Positions 42,226 through 50,634 of a stretch of DNA of 64,000 bases are shown one piece after another; position 1 is the first letter of the stretch, and each line of letters starts with the position of its first letter. The translations under genes were made by a program, and so were the position numbers. The stretch is from Planococcus liqunii (GTDB lineage Bacteria; Bacillota; Bacilli; Bacillales_A; Planococcaceae): contig NZ_CP129238.1 of assembly GCF_030413595.1 (NCBI RefSeq), positions 2,542,001-2,606,000 of the forward strand. Reading direction: 5' to 3'. The notes below the pieces were generated by a model that saw nothing but the letters and a program-made list of their open reading frames with translations, was not told the DNA's origin and searched no databases.

Positions 42226-43845
42226 TTACAGATAGATTATTTTGTGGGTTTTGTCATATTGGAAATCAAGTTTCAACAGGTCTTGAACCAGTTCTAAACC
42301 GTAAACATTCAGGTATGGAAAGGGACTGAAAACACGTTCCTGAAAATTGTCATCCGGGCGCAGTTCCATCTCAATCAATCCGAAATGGTTAAACTGAGTG
42401 CTATTCTGCAATACTACTTCATCTTCCAATTTGTTTTTCAAGAATTGGAGCTGCTTTAAATGGAATTGCAGATTTTTCTCCACGAGCGGCGTAAGCCCTC
42501 CGCTGATTGCTGAAAAACTCTTCTGGATATCTTCGTATTTGGCTTCCAGCTGGCGCTGAGTTTCCTCGATCAGGTGTTCAGCTTCTTTTTCCCGAATCGA
42601 CTCCATTAGAGCGTTGCGGAGTTCCACCACTTTCAATTCATTAAAAACTTCGCTGAAAGTCAATTGATATTTTTGGAGCAAGCTCTGAACTTGCCGGTTC
42701 ACCAAGGTCATTCCAAGACGGGGCATAACAACCGGCATTTCCATGTCCATCACTTTAAAGACGCCTTTTAATGCAGCCCAGTAAGCAATTTCTCCCGGCC
42801 CTCCGACAAAGGCCAACACTGGGAAAACCAGCTCCTGCATCAAAGGCCGTGTCACGACGTTATTGCTCAGCCGTTCCGGTGAGTTTTCAGCAATATCCAG
42901 CAATTCATCCATCGTGAATGACACTGCCCCTTCATTGCCGACAAACTCTTCACCGTCGCGCTGAAGCAAAATGCGTTCGCCTTCCACCGTAATAAACAAA
43001 TTCGCCGCTTGGGGTTCCGCTTCAATGACTGCAGGATATCCTTCTTTAACCAGGTTTTGTTCCGCCGCTATGACCGCTTCGGCAATTTCTTCCGACTTTT
43101 CAACCATCTGGATAAAGTAACTTGCTTCGTATTTCCGGAGGTCGGGACTTGCTGCATCAATATACAACAGCCCTTCTTCTTTGAAAAAATAATTAAGCAG
43201 CGCTGCAAAGAAATCCGTAAAGGAGTCGGCGCCGTCCAAAAAGGCAAAGGCCGTTTCATGCATCTCTTTGGAGAACTCGGTTTCAGGCAAGCTTCTGAAA
43301 TACTCTTCCAGATACGAATGGACTTTCGCCTTGTTCAATTTTGCAGTAGATGCGGAATTCTTTCCATACTCGACATGCGGAAAATTCAGTTTATCCAACC
43401 TGCCGTCTACGCCTCTGTATAAATGGCTGATTTCCGCCAAATCGTGGTCTTCGCCAGCAATCCAGAAGACGGGGACAACTTTTGTTGCCAATTGTTCACT
43501 CGCCTGTTTTGCCAGGACGATTACCGAGATGGCTTTGTGCACGGTGTATAACGGTCCCGTTAAAAGGCCTGCCTGTTGGCCGGTTATAACGACCGGCGCA
43601 CCGTTCTCAAAATCCGCAAGATGGGCTTCCGCCTTTTGTGAAATGCCGTTTGGTTCCATGAATTTGCGCAGGATCGAGCCGACTTTTGCACGGTCCACTT
43701 TATGCTGCTGCAGCACTTCAAAACGCTTGCTGAAATTTTCAGCGCTTGGCCCATAAGAAAAATACTGTAGAATATTCGCTTTTCCGTTTATGTAGTCTTC
43801 CATTAGCTGGCTGGCTGGTTTTATATATTGTTCTTCTAACCTCAT
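42226..43845 (-). CDS. bshC: Bacillithiol biosynthesis cysteine-adding enzyme BshC
   Basis: Putative cysteine ligase that completes bacillithiol from GlcN-malate. 539 residues, the expected length, with family blocks VITGQQAGLLTGPLYTVHKAISVI, VFWIAGEDHDLAEI and FPVLAFVGGPGEIAYWAALK, and a long helical segment at about 380-470. B. subtilis yllA lies in the same place before mraZ. Presence means the cell uses bacillithiol as its low-mass thiol. Confidence 0.96.
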   Translation of the reverse strand: MRLEEQYIKPASQLMEDYINGKANILQYFSYGPSAENFSKRFEVLQQHKVDRAKVGSILRKFMEPNGISQKAEAHLADFENGAPVVITGQQAGLLTGPLYTVHKAISVIVLAKQASEQLATKVVPVFWIAGEDHDLAEISHLYRGVDGRLDKLNFPHVEYGKNSASTAKLNKAKVHSYLEEYFRSLPETEFSKEMHETAFAFLDGADSFTDFFAALLNYFFKEEGLLYIDAASPDLRKYEASYFIQMVEKSEEIAEAVIAAEQNLVKEGYPAVIEAEPQAANLFITVEGERILLQRDGEEFVGNEGAVSFTMDELLDIAENSPERLSNNVVTRPLMQELVFPVLAFVGGPGEIAYWAALKGVFKVMDMEMPVVMPRLGMTLVNRQVQSLLQKYQLTFSEVFNELKVVELRNALMESIREKEAEHLIEETQRQLEAKYEDIQKSFSAISGGLTPLVEKNLQFHLKQLQFLKNKLEDEVVLQNSTQFNHFGLIEMELRPDDNFQERVFSPFPYLNVYGLELVQDLLKLDFQYDKTHKIIYL

Positions 43846-43919
43846 GAAAAATTGTCCCCTTTTCCGTTTACATTCAGTATTACTATATCAAACGCAATCG
43901 CAGTTGGAAAAATATACGC

Positions 43920-44303
43920 TTACGAAGATAGAAAACGGCTGATGGTAAGGGCCAGTCCAGTCATCCATAGAAGAAAGTAAGCAATGCTCAAAACCAGAAA
44001 ATACGTACGCCATGTTTTCCGGATAAACGGGACCACTTTGATTTCCTTCGACTTTATCCATTCAATTGTCAGCAGGAACATCGCGATGACGACAGCGACA
44101 ATGTACGTGATGGCGGCAATGTCATATGGCCAAATGACCGCAGCGCCTACCGGGATGGAAACGAACAATAAAAACGTTGTGGCATCGGCGGCCAGGCCGA
44201 TTGATCGCCGTCCCATTTTTTTTCGGGCAATCAACAGCGTTAAGATAAATAAAATGAAAGGAGCGAAGACAAATGCGGCTCCGAGAGAATATAAAATGTC
44301 CAT
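43920..44303 (-). CDS. DUF3397 family membrane protein
   Basis: 127 residues with four membrane segments (about 5-27, 40-60, 64-84 and 102-124) and a basic loop RKKMGRRSIG and KSKEIKVVPFIRKTWR. It matches the small four-helix membrane family found next to panE and bshC in Bacillales. Function unknown. Three bases after panE, so likely cotranscribed. Confidence 0.75.
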   Translation of the reverse strand: MDILYSLGAAFVFAPFILFILTLLIARKKMGRRSIGLAADATTFLLFVSIPVGAAVIWPYDIAAITYIVAVVIAMFLLTIEWIKSKEIKVVPFIRKTWRTYFLVLSIAYFLLWMTGLALTISRFLSS

Positions 44304-44306
44304 AGA

Positions 44307-45164
44307 TCAAACCTCAATTGATTTTAATAGTTGATAAAAAGCTTTTAATAAAGGGAGTTCAATTGGAGATCGCTCCAACAAATACAGCACAATGGTGTCC
44401 AGCTCCATTTTGCGGCCAGCCTGCCTGTCCATCAGCATTGAGGATTTATTTTCGGCAGTTGCCTTGCATAAGGCGGTTACTTCTTCAAAAGGCAGCAGCG
44501 TCTTGATTTCCGGGAAAGCCCGGTCCAGTTCTGCGTAGACCCTCTGCATCAATTCAAAAGCATAGGGATTCGTCACCAGCTCACCGTTTTTTAAAGCCGT
44601 TATTGCCGTGAGCGGATTAATGATGCCGTTCAGCAGCACTTTGCGGAACAGGAGCCGGTCTGCATCCTCATGCCATTCCGACTGGAAACCCTCAAGTTTG
44701 GTAAACGGAAGGAATTTTTGCTGCCGCCCTTTTAACAGGGCCCATTTAACCGTTCCGTTTCCAGTATGCCGGACTTCGTTGGCGCTGATTTTTAGCGCGC
44801 CATGTTCTACACTGGCTGCAGCAATATCCCCGTGGGGCAATCCCTTGGCCACTCGGAGGTGGAGCATGCCGTTTTGGAGAAAAACTACCGGATTGTACAG
44901 GGCATACCGTTTAAGTGCTGGCACAAGCTCATCCAGCGCATCGTATTTCACCGCCAGCAGGATAAAGGCATCCGAGGGGATTTCCGTCCACTCTGTAAAG
45001 GCTGGCACATTGTGGCGGTGTCCGTCTTTTATGATCCCCTGTTCGTTGATGATGCGGGCTTGCTGTTTTTGGCGCGCCAATACCTGCACTGCTGCTCCTG
45101 CTTCATCCAATAGGCAGGCAAGCAGCAGGCCGACCGCTCCTGCGCCGACGATGACCACTTTCAT
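44307..45164 (-). CDS. panE: 2-dehydropantoate 2-reductase
   Basis: NADPH-dependent ketopantoate reductase in pantothenate and CoA synthesis. 285 residues from ATG 45164 (GAGGAGGG upstream). N-terminal Rossmann motif VVIVGAGAVGLLLACLL, then ILLAVKYDALDELVPAL with the substrate-site lysine, and the C-terminal helical domain with NGIINPLTAITALKNGEL. Equals ylbQ by position. Confidence 0.93.
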   Translation of the reverse strand: MKVVIVGAGAVGLLLACLLDEAGAAVQVLARQKQQARIINEQGIIKDGHRHNVPAFTEWTEIPSDAFILLAVKYDALDELVPALKRYALYNPVVFLQNGMLHLRVAKGLPHGDIAAASVEHGALKISANEVRHTGNGTVKWALLKGRQQKFLPFTKLEGFQSEWHEDADRLLFRKVLLNGIINPLTAITALKNGELVTNPYAFELMQRVYAELDRAFPEIKTLLPFEEVTALCKATAENKSSMLMDRQAGRKMELDTIVLYLLERSPIELPLLKAFYQLLKSIEV

Positions 45165-45186
45165 GGCTTCCCTCCTCATGCAATCT

Positions 45187-45222
45187 CAAAAAAGAAGCCT
45201 GCCATAATAAGGCAGACTTCTT
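45187..45222 (-). terminator. Terminator of the acyl-CoA carboxylase operon
   Basis: GAAGTCTGCC (45220-45211 on the minus strand) pairs with GGCAGGCTTC (45203-45194) around a 7-nt loop, then a T run. Confidence 0.9.
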
Positions 45223-45237
45223 TCTTATTAACTCTTA

Positions 45238-46788
45238 TTATACAGGATAAACGCCGTGTTTTCGATACGGCAGTGGCAAATCTTTTGTTTCATAAATTGC
45301 CAGCCGCTGCGACAACACATCCCGCAGCTGATAAGGAGCCACGATTTCATCGATAATCAGTTCAGACGCCAATTTGTAGATATCGATTTCTTCCTTGTAC
45401 TCCTGATGTTTTTCCTGAACATACTTCAAGCGCTCTTTCGGATCTTCAATGGCTTCGATTTTATTCGAATACACGGCGTTGACCGCCGCTTCAGGGCCCA
45501 TAACCGCAATTTGGGCAGTTGGAAGCGCGATGCACACATCCGGCTCGAAAGCAGGGCCTGCCATCGCATATAAGCCTGCACCGTATGCTTTGCGGACAAT
45601 CACCGAAATTTTAGGCACAGTCGCAGAACTCATGGCCGCGATAAACTTTGCGCCGTGGCGGATGATGCCGGCGCGTTCGACTTTCGTTCCGATCATAAAG
45701 CCCGGCACATCTGCCAGGAACAATAACGGGATTGAGAAAGCGTCGCATAAGTTGATGAACTTCGCGCCTTTGTCAGCTGAATCTCCGAACAGCACGCCGC
45801 CTTTTACTTTTGGCTGGTTCGCCAGGATTCCGACTGCCTGGCCGTCAATACGGGCCAGCCCGGTAATCAATTCACCGGCAAATAATTTTTTGATATCAAA
45901 GAAGCTCCCTTCATCGACCAGCTGATCGATGAGTTCATACATATCAAACGGTGCGTTTTGGTTTTCCGGAATGATGGCTTCCAGTGTACGTCCGGCTTTC
46001 GTTGCTTTTGCTTCAAGTTTTTCAGGCTTCATCGCAAAATTAGCCGGGAAGAATGTTAAATAGCGGCGCGCTTCTTCTATGGCTTCTTCTTCAGTTGAAA
46101 CCAATACATCGCCCACTCCACTGACGGTGCAGTGCATGCGGGCTCCGCCCATTTCTTCCAGCGTCACTTTTTCCCCGATCACTTTTTCGGCCATCCGAGG
46201 AGACCCTAAGTACATCGAAGCGTTGCCTTCAACCATGATGACAATATCGCAAAATGCCGGTATGTATGCTCCGCCTGCTGCAGACGGCCCGAACAATAGG
46301 CAAATTTGCGGAACCATCCCAGACATCCTTACCTGGTTATGGAAAATCCGCCCCGCACCCCTACGGTTTGGAAACATATCCAGCTGGTCTGTAATGCGGG
46401 CACCCGCAGAATCCACCAGATAAAGCATGGGAACCTGCATTTTTTCTGCAGTCTCCTGAATGCGAATAATCTTTTCAACTGTGCGCGAACCCCATGATCC
46501 CGCTTTAACCGTGGAATCATTCGCCATGACACACACCGTCTGGCCATTCACTTTGCCGATGGCCGTAACCACGCCATCAGCCGGCAAATCGCCTGCTTCA
46601 ACATTTGCGAAGCGGCCGTCTTCTGCATAATTCTCATCATCAAACAAAAGCTTAAGCCGGTCGCGGACAAACAGCTTATTGCTTTCCTTCATTTTTTCGT
46701 GATATTTAGGATGTCCTCCCGCAAAAATCGTCGCGAGTTTTTGTTCCAAGCGTTCATTATAGCCGGTTGTTTCACTCGTTTTTGTCAT
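45238..46788 (-). CDS. Acyl-CoA carboxylase carboxyltransferase subunit
   Basis: Transfers carboxyl from carboxybiotin to an acyl-CoA. 516 residues with both carboxyltransferase halves in one chain, the propionyl/methylcrotonyl-CoA carboxylase type: GRFANVEAGDLPADGVVTAIGKVNG, FGPSAAGGAYIPAFCDIVIMVEG, GEKVTLEEMGGARMH and FLADVPGFMIGTKVERAGI. Matches YngE of B. subtilis. The substrate (methylcrotonyl-CoA, propionyl-CoA or other) is not fixed by sequence. Third gene after the biotin carboxylase and carrier. Confidence 0.92.
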   Translation of the reverse strand: MTKTSETTGYNERLEQKLATIFAGGHPKYHEKMKESNKLFVRDRLKLLFDDENYAEDGRFANVEAGDLPADGVVTAIGKVNGQTVCVMANDSTVKAGSWGSRTVEKIIRIQETAEKMQVPMLYLVDSAGARITDQLDMFPNRRGAGRIFHNQVRMSGMVPQICLLFGPSAAGGAYIPAFCDIVIMVEGNASMYLGSPRMAEKVIGEKVTLEEMGGARMHCTVSGVGDVLVSTEEEAIEEARRYLTFFPANFAMKPEKLEAKATKAGRTLEAIIPENQNAPFDMYELIDQLVDEGSFFDIKKLFAGELITGLARIDGQAVGILANQPKVKGGVLFGDSADKGAKFINLCDAFSIPLLFLADVPGFMIGTKVERAGIIRHGAKFIAAMSSATVPKISVIVRKAYGAGLYAMAGPAFEPDVCIALPTAQIAVMGPEAAVNAVYSNKIEAIEDPKERLKYVQEKHQEYKEEIDIYKLASELIIDEIVAPYQLRDVLSQRLAIYETKDLPLPYRKHGVYPV

Positions 46789-46816
46789 TTCGCTGCCCCC
46801 TTTGCATAAAAACGGA

Positions 46817-47032
46817 TTATTCTCCCAGTGTCATCAATGTTTCTTCTTCGTTGACGAATCCACCGACTTCCACGTGGATTTTTTCCACTGTGCCGCCAAT
46901 TTCCGCTTCAACCGGAATTTCCATTTTCATTGATTCAATTGTCAAAACGGCTTGGCCTGCGCTTACCGCTTCCCCTTCTGCTACCAATACGTTCAATACG
47001 GTTCCTGCCATCGATGCTTTTAGTTCTTTCAT
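46817..47032 (-). CDS. Biotin/lipoyl attachment carrier protein (YngHB type)
   Basis: 71-residue free-standing biotin carrier from ATG 47032 (ATGA overlap with the biotin carboxylase gene). Biotinylated lysine K36 in the motif ESMKMEI, flanked by the beta-sandwich of the family (SMAGTVLNVLVAEGEAVSAGQAV). Shorter than AccB and without its proline-rich linker, as in YngHB. Confidence 0.93.
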   Translation of the reverse strand: MKELKASMAGTVLNVLVAEGEAVSAGQAVLTIESMKMEIPVEAEIGGTVEKIHVEVGGFVNEEETLMTLGE

Positions 47033-48378
47033 AGTCCCTGTTCCTCCTTTGTTTTTTCGAGCCATTTCGGCAATACAGATGTTGCATAATCGCCATTTAC
47101 AAATTCCTGTGATTCAACAAATTCTTTGAATAGCGGAATATTGGTTTTTACCCCTGTTATTGTAGCATGATTGAAAAAATTCTGTGATTTGCGGATGGCA
47201 TCTATCCGGTCGCTGCCTGTAATGATGACTTTGGAGATCATCGGGTCGTAAAAAGGCGTGACTGCATTGCCCTGTTCGTAGCCGGATTCAATGCGGGCAT
47301 CTTGCCCCCACATAATGGACTCCAGCTTCCCAGGCGATGGAAAGAAGGTTTTCGGATCTTCTGCGTAAATACGGAATTCAATGGCATGGCCGTGGGATTG
47401 GATGCTGTCCTGTGGAGGAAGCTCCTTCCCGTTCGCCACGTCAATCTGCCATTCCACTAAGTCGTAGCCGGTCACTTGTTCCGTGACGGGATGCTCCACT
47501 TGAAGACGCGTATTCATTTCCAAGAAGTAAAATTGGTTTTTTTCATCCACAATGAACTCCACTGTCCCGGCGTTGGTATAGCCGACCGCACGGGCAGCTT
47601 GAAGCGCAGCTTCACAAAGGCGAAGACGAGCGTCCTGCGGCAAATGAGGCGATGGCGATTCTTCAATGACTTTCTGGTTGCGCCGCTGGACCGAACAATT
47701 TCGTTCGAACAGATGGACGATATTCCCGTGCTTGTCGCCGAATATCTGCACTTCAATATGGCGGGCGTTTGCGATGAATTTTTCTAAAAAGACGACATCG
47801 TCCCCAAAATAAGCTTTCGCCCGATTTTTAACAGAAACAAACTGCTGACTGAGCGCTTGCTCACTGTCACAGCGTACCATGCCAATGCCGCCGCCTCCAG
47901 CACTCGCTTTCAGCATTACCGGATAACCGATGGCCTCAGCTTTTGCCAAAGCTTCCTCAAGTTCGTGGACGCCTTCTTCTGTTCCTGGAACAACTGGAAC
48001 CCCTGCTTGAATCATCGTGCGGCGTGATTCAATCTTGTCACCCATTTTTTCCATGATGTCGGCGGAAGGACCAATAAAAACCAGCCCCGCCTGCTCTGTT
48101 TTTCGAGCGAATTCTGCATTTTCCGACAGCAAGCCGTATCCCGGATGAATGGCATCCGCTCCGGAGGCCAGCGCCGCTTCAATAATTTTGTCCACTTGCA
48201 AATACGATTGAGCGACCGGATTTGGTCCGATCAAAATAGCTTCGGTTGCTTCACTTGCATATGGCAGATCCCCATCAGCCTCTGAGTGGATGGCAACCGT
48301 TTCGATGCCGAGGCGGTCGCAGGTGCGGATAATCCGCCGTGCAATTTCGCCCCGGTTCGCAATCAGGATTTTATTCAT
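47029..48378 (-). CDS. Biotin carboxylase subunit of acyl-CoA carboxylase
   Basis: 449-residue ATP-grasp biotin carboxylase: NKILIANRGEIARRIIRTC start, ATP loop KASAGGGGIGMVR, and EMNTRLQVEHPVTEQVTGYDLV with the catalytic residues. The cell should have a separate accC for lipid synthesis; this copy belongs to the catabolic operon with the carrier and carboxyltransferase (yngH type). The SD is GGGGG about 10 nt before ATG 48378. Confidence 0.93.
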   Translation of the reverse strand: MNKILIANRGEIARRIIRTCDRLGIETVAIHSEADGDLPYASEATEAILIGPNPVAQSYLQVDKIIEAALASGADAIHPGYGLLSENAEFARKTEQAGLVFIGPSADIMEKMGDKIESRRTMIQAGVPVVPGTEEGVHELEEALAKAEAIGYPVMLKASAGGGGIGMVRCDSEQALSQQFVSVKNRAKAYFGDDVVFLEKFIANARHIEVQIFGDKHGNIVHLFERNCSVQRRNQKVIEESPSPHLPQDARLRLCEAALQAARAVGYTNAGTVEFIVDEKNQFYFLEMNTRLQVEHPVTEQVTGYDLVEWQIDVANGKELPPQDSIQSHGHAIEFRIYAEDPKTFFPSPGKLESIMWGQDARIESGYEQGNAVTPFYDPMISKVIITGSDRIDAIRKSQNFFNHATITGVKTNIPLFKEFVESQEFVNGDYATSVLPKWLEKTKEEQGL

Positions 48379-48413
48379 ATAAGAAATACCCCCTGTGTTT
48401 TTCTCCCTCCTCT

Positions 48414-48443
48414 AGCATATACGATTTTTGTAAGCGATTTCAA
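48414..48443 (-). promoter_or_regulatory. Promoter of the acyl-CoA carboxylase operon
   Basis: TTGAAA (48443-48438), 18-bp spacer, TATGCT (48419-48414) on the minus strand, about 35 nt before the biotin carboxylase start. The -10 is moderate. Confidence 0.6.
48428..48442. promoter_or_regulatory. Catabolite-responsive element (cre) for CcpA
   Basis: TTGTAAGCGATTTCA fits the cre consensus WTGNAANCGNWNNCW at all positions and overlaps the -35 and the spacer of the carboxylase promoter, which suggests repression by CcpA when preferred sugars are present. Confidence 0.75.
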
Positions 48444-48513
48444 CTATTGGCGCAAAACTTTTCAGAATAGAAAAATCCATCCGCTGTTTCCTTCTCGTTT
48501 TTTCCATAAAAAA

Positions 48514-48936
48514 AGACTTCCGTTAATGGAAGTCTGAGCTTGTAGACAAAAGAATTTTTACACATGAAAGCTGAATAAATATCCTATTGGAGAGAAAATT
48601 CCGGATCCTTCGTTTCAGCCGGACGCTTTCCGCGGGCTCGCGCCGAACTAACTCGGAACTTGCGTCCCGAGTGGATTTCGGCACTTCACTATCCCGCAGG
48701 AGTCGCCGGCCTCCACTTCAGCTCCTAAACGTGAAGCTTTCCAAAAGTGTCGCTTTTCTTTTTTCAGCTAGATAGTTTGGCTTCGATCGGATCATGGTTC
48801 ACTTTCGAATCAAAGAGAAACGCTCCAACCGATTCGGTCACGGAAAGCGAAATAGCCGATTCGGTTGGTTTTGTGTATTTCTATTCATTTCATTTATACT
48901 TTGACTACAGTGTGAGACTTCCGTTAATGGAAGTCT
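48514..48936. mobile_element. MITE-like 379-bp insertion flanked by a 22-bp duplicated stem-loop
   Basis: An identical 22-bp stem-loop (AGACTTCC, 6-nt loop, GGAAGTCT) occurs at 48514-48535 and 48915-48936. The DNA between has imperfect inverted ends, TGTAGACAAAAG (48541-48552) and TGTAGTCAAAGT (48909-48898, minus strand), each 5 nt inside the duplication. Inside are a GC-rich repeat core and an inverted repeat of 13-bp arms (48825-48837, 48856-48868). No transposase is encoded. Confidence 0.6.
48613..48726. repeat. GC-rich Bacillales intergenic repeat core
   Basis: Contains TTTCAGCCGGACGCTTTCCG, then GCGGGCTCGCGCC and ATCCCGCAGGAGTCGCCGGC, a pattern that recurs between genes in many Bacillales genomes. 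A degenerate copy is at 23845-23885. It lies inside the MITE-like element. Confidence 0.65.
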
Positions 48937-49689
48937 CTATTTTTTCGCCTTGGCCAGGAAATTGTCGACTGCTTCGTGATGCACATCGGCTTCCCATAGT
49001 TCGGCACAGCGGCGCACTTCAGATTCTACCCGGTCCTTCAAGCCACTGGCCTGCCATTTCCGAATGGCAATTTCTTTATAGGCACGGTGCACTTCCGGCC
49101 GAATCTTTTTCATCGAATGGATAAATGCTTCAATATCGGCATCATTGCGGATTATTTTGGTTGCCCAGCCGTTTTCAAGCAGTTCATCCGCTGGATACGC
49201 CCGGGCATCGCTGAGCATTTTCAGCGCCCGGTCATGCTGCAAGGTTTCAAACAGGTAGCTGCCGCCTCCCCAGCCGCTTGTAATGGCAAGCGTGCCTTGG
49301 ATAAAGCCGCATTTTGCATGTTCTCTGACCAAACGGTAATCGCAGGCAGTCGCAATTTCACAACCGCCGCCCACTGCCGCTCCGTTCACTAAAGCAATTA
49401 CCGGAACCGGCAAGGTTTTGATGGCATAAAGCACTTCGCTCATCCGCTTCAGCATGGGGTAAGCTTGTTCTTTTGTTTTCAATTCGTGGAATACCGACAG
49501 ATCGCCGCCGGAACAAAAAGCTTGGGATCCGGAAGCGGTAATGATGACAAAACGGGGGTTTGACTTATGTACTTTTTTTGTTAATTCTTCGAAGCCTTCC
49601 ATAACGCCTTCGTTGATGGCATTGCGGATATCCGGGCGGTCAATTGTAAAGGTTAGGATTTCGTCTGCCATTTCAATTTTATACGACAT
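48937..49689 (-). CDS. Enoyl-CoA hydratase/isomerase family protein
   Basis: Crotonase-fold protein of 250 residues from ATG 49689 (AGGAGTGG upstream). The oxyanion hole is formed by ASGSQAFCSGGDLSVF and LVNGAAVGGGCEIATACDYRL. The usual catalytic glutamate positions in the hydratase segment are replaced by GFIQGTLAITSGWGGGSYL, so it may act as another crotonase such as an isomerase or thioesterase. It is transcribed separately from rpmF and is not part of the carboxylase operon. Confidence 0.87.
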   Translation of the reverse strand: MSYKIEMADEILTFTIDRPDIRNAINEGVMEGFEELTKKVHKSNPRFVIITASGSQAFCSGGDLSVFHELKTKEQAYPMLKRMSEVLYAIKTLPVPVIALVNGAAVGGGCEIATACDYRLVREHAKCGFIQGTLAITSGWGGGSYLFETLQHDRALKMLSDARAYPADELLENGWATKIIRNDADIEAFIHSMKKIRPEVHRAYKEIAIRKWQASGLKDRVESEVRRCAELWEADVHHEAVDNFLAKAKK

Positions 49690-49716
49690 CTTACCACTCC
49701 TTATTTTTAGGTAGAG

Positions 49717-49757
49717 AAAAAGGCTATCGAGAGCCATGGCCTCTCAATAGCCTTTTA
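49717..49757 (-). terminator. Terminator of yceD-rpmF
   Basis: On the minus strand AAAAGGCTAT and GAGAG pair with CTCTC and ATAGCCTTTTT across a GGCCATGG loop, followed by T residues. Confidence 0.85.
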
Positions 49758-49772
49758 GCAGCAAATACTGTT

Positions 49773-49949
49773 TTATTTGCTTGCTACTACTTCTTTCCCT
49801 TTGTATGAACCGCATTCTTTGCAGACGCGGTGAGCCAATTTCATTTCGCCACAGCTTGGGCAAGTTACCATGCCCGGCACTGACAATTTGAAATGCGTAC
49901 GGCGTTTTCTTTTAACGGTTTTGGACGTTCTTCTAGCTGGTACAGCCAT
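49773..49949 (-). CDS. rpmF: 50S ribosomal protein L32
   Basis: 58 residues from ATG 49949 (GGAGGTG upstream): [21 protein letters not shown] basic start, then [18 protein letters not shown] with two CxxC pairs that form a zinc site. This is the zinc-binding form of L32. It follows yceD as in nearly all bacteria. Confidence 0.97.
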   Translation of the reverse strand: MAVPARRTSKTVKRKRRTHFKLSVPGMVTCPSCGEMKLAHRVCKECGSYKGKEVVASK

Positions 49950-49973
49950 TGGTGACACCTCCTTACAATGATT

Positions 49974-50507
49974 CTATTCATCTGACTGATCAAAATACTT
50001 GGCTAAATCAGCAAGTCTTGGATCCGGTTTTGGTTGTGCTTCTTCTTTCTCCGCTTCCGCTTGCTCATCAGTTGAATAGGACCAGTCGTTGCCGCCAGTA
50101 ATCACGGCTTCTTCGGAATCCTCCTTGAACACTTGCATCGGAATCTCCAAAAGGATAAGTTCTTCTAGCACCGGCTGAAGGTCAATTGTTTCAGTAGCAA
50201 CCATGTGAACATTATCGTCTTTCGTATCTCGGTCTTTTTCAGACCAGGAGAAAATTTCAACCGATTTGATGTCGATAGGAAATTCAACGTCTTCCCAAGT
50301 TCTAGCGCAGGGAAGTATAAGCATCCCTTTGAGTTGAAGCTGGCACGTTATTTGTTGCGAACCAATTGTACAATGCCCCATGACATGCATAGGTGAAATT
50401 TCGCGAATATCGCTATTGCGTTTTTTCACTGCATCCAAGTGGACAATTTCGTCAATCGGCATTCCGTCTTTGCGATGCTTTTGAAGCTGTTGAATCGCCA
50501 TTTTCAT
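49974..50507 (-). CDS. yceD: YceD/DUF177 family protein
   Basis: 177 residues from ATG 50507 (GAGGTGA upstream). DUF177 features are present: HCTIGSQQITCQLQLKGMLILPCARTWEDVEFPI, the cysteine in PCARTWE, and a charged C-terminal tail. The family is linked to 23S rRNA metabolism and large-subunit assembly in bacteria and plastids. Equals ylbN, always before rpmF. Confidence 0.9.
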   Translation of the reverse strand: MKMAIQQLQKHRKDGMPIDEIVHLDAVKKRNSDIREISPMHVMGHCTIGSQQITCQLQLKGMLILPCARTWEDVEFPIDIKSVEIFSWSEKDRDTKDDNVHMVATETIDLQPVLEELILLEIPMQVFKEDSEEAVITGGNDWSYSTDEQAEAEKEEAQPKPDPRLADLAKYFDQSDE

Positions 50508-50535
50508 AAGTATCACCTCTAAGACAACAAAGTTG

Positions 50536-50564
50536 ATTATATAATGCACAGAAAAAGATGTCAA
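50536..50564 (-). promoter_or_regulatory. Consensus promoter of yceD-rpmF
   Basis: TTGACA (50564-50559), exactly 17 bp, TATAAT (50541-50536) on the minus strand: a perfect sigma-A match, as suits a ribosomal protein gene. Confidence 0.92.
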
Positions 50565-50573
50565 GATAAAATC

Positions 50574-50603
50574 TTGTCAGACAGATCCAAACATCGGTAT
50601 ACT
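50574..50603 (+). promoter_or_regulatory. tmcAL promoter
   Basis: TTGTCA (50574-50579), 18-bp spacer, TATACT (50598-50603), 32 nt before the ATG at 50635. Divergent from and close to the yceD promoter. Confidence 0.75.
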
Positions 50604-50634
50604 GTTATTTAAGTTTACCAAAGGAGCGAGTGAA

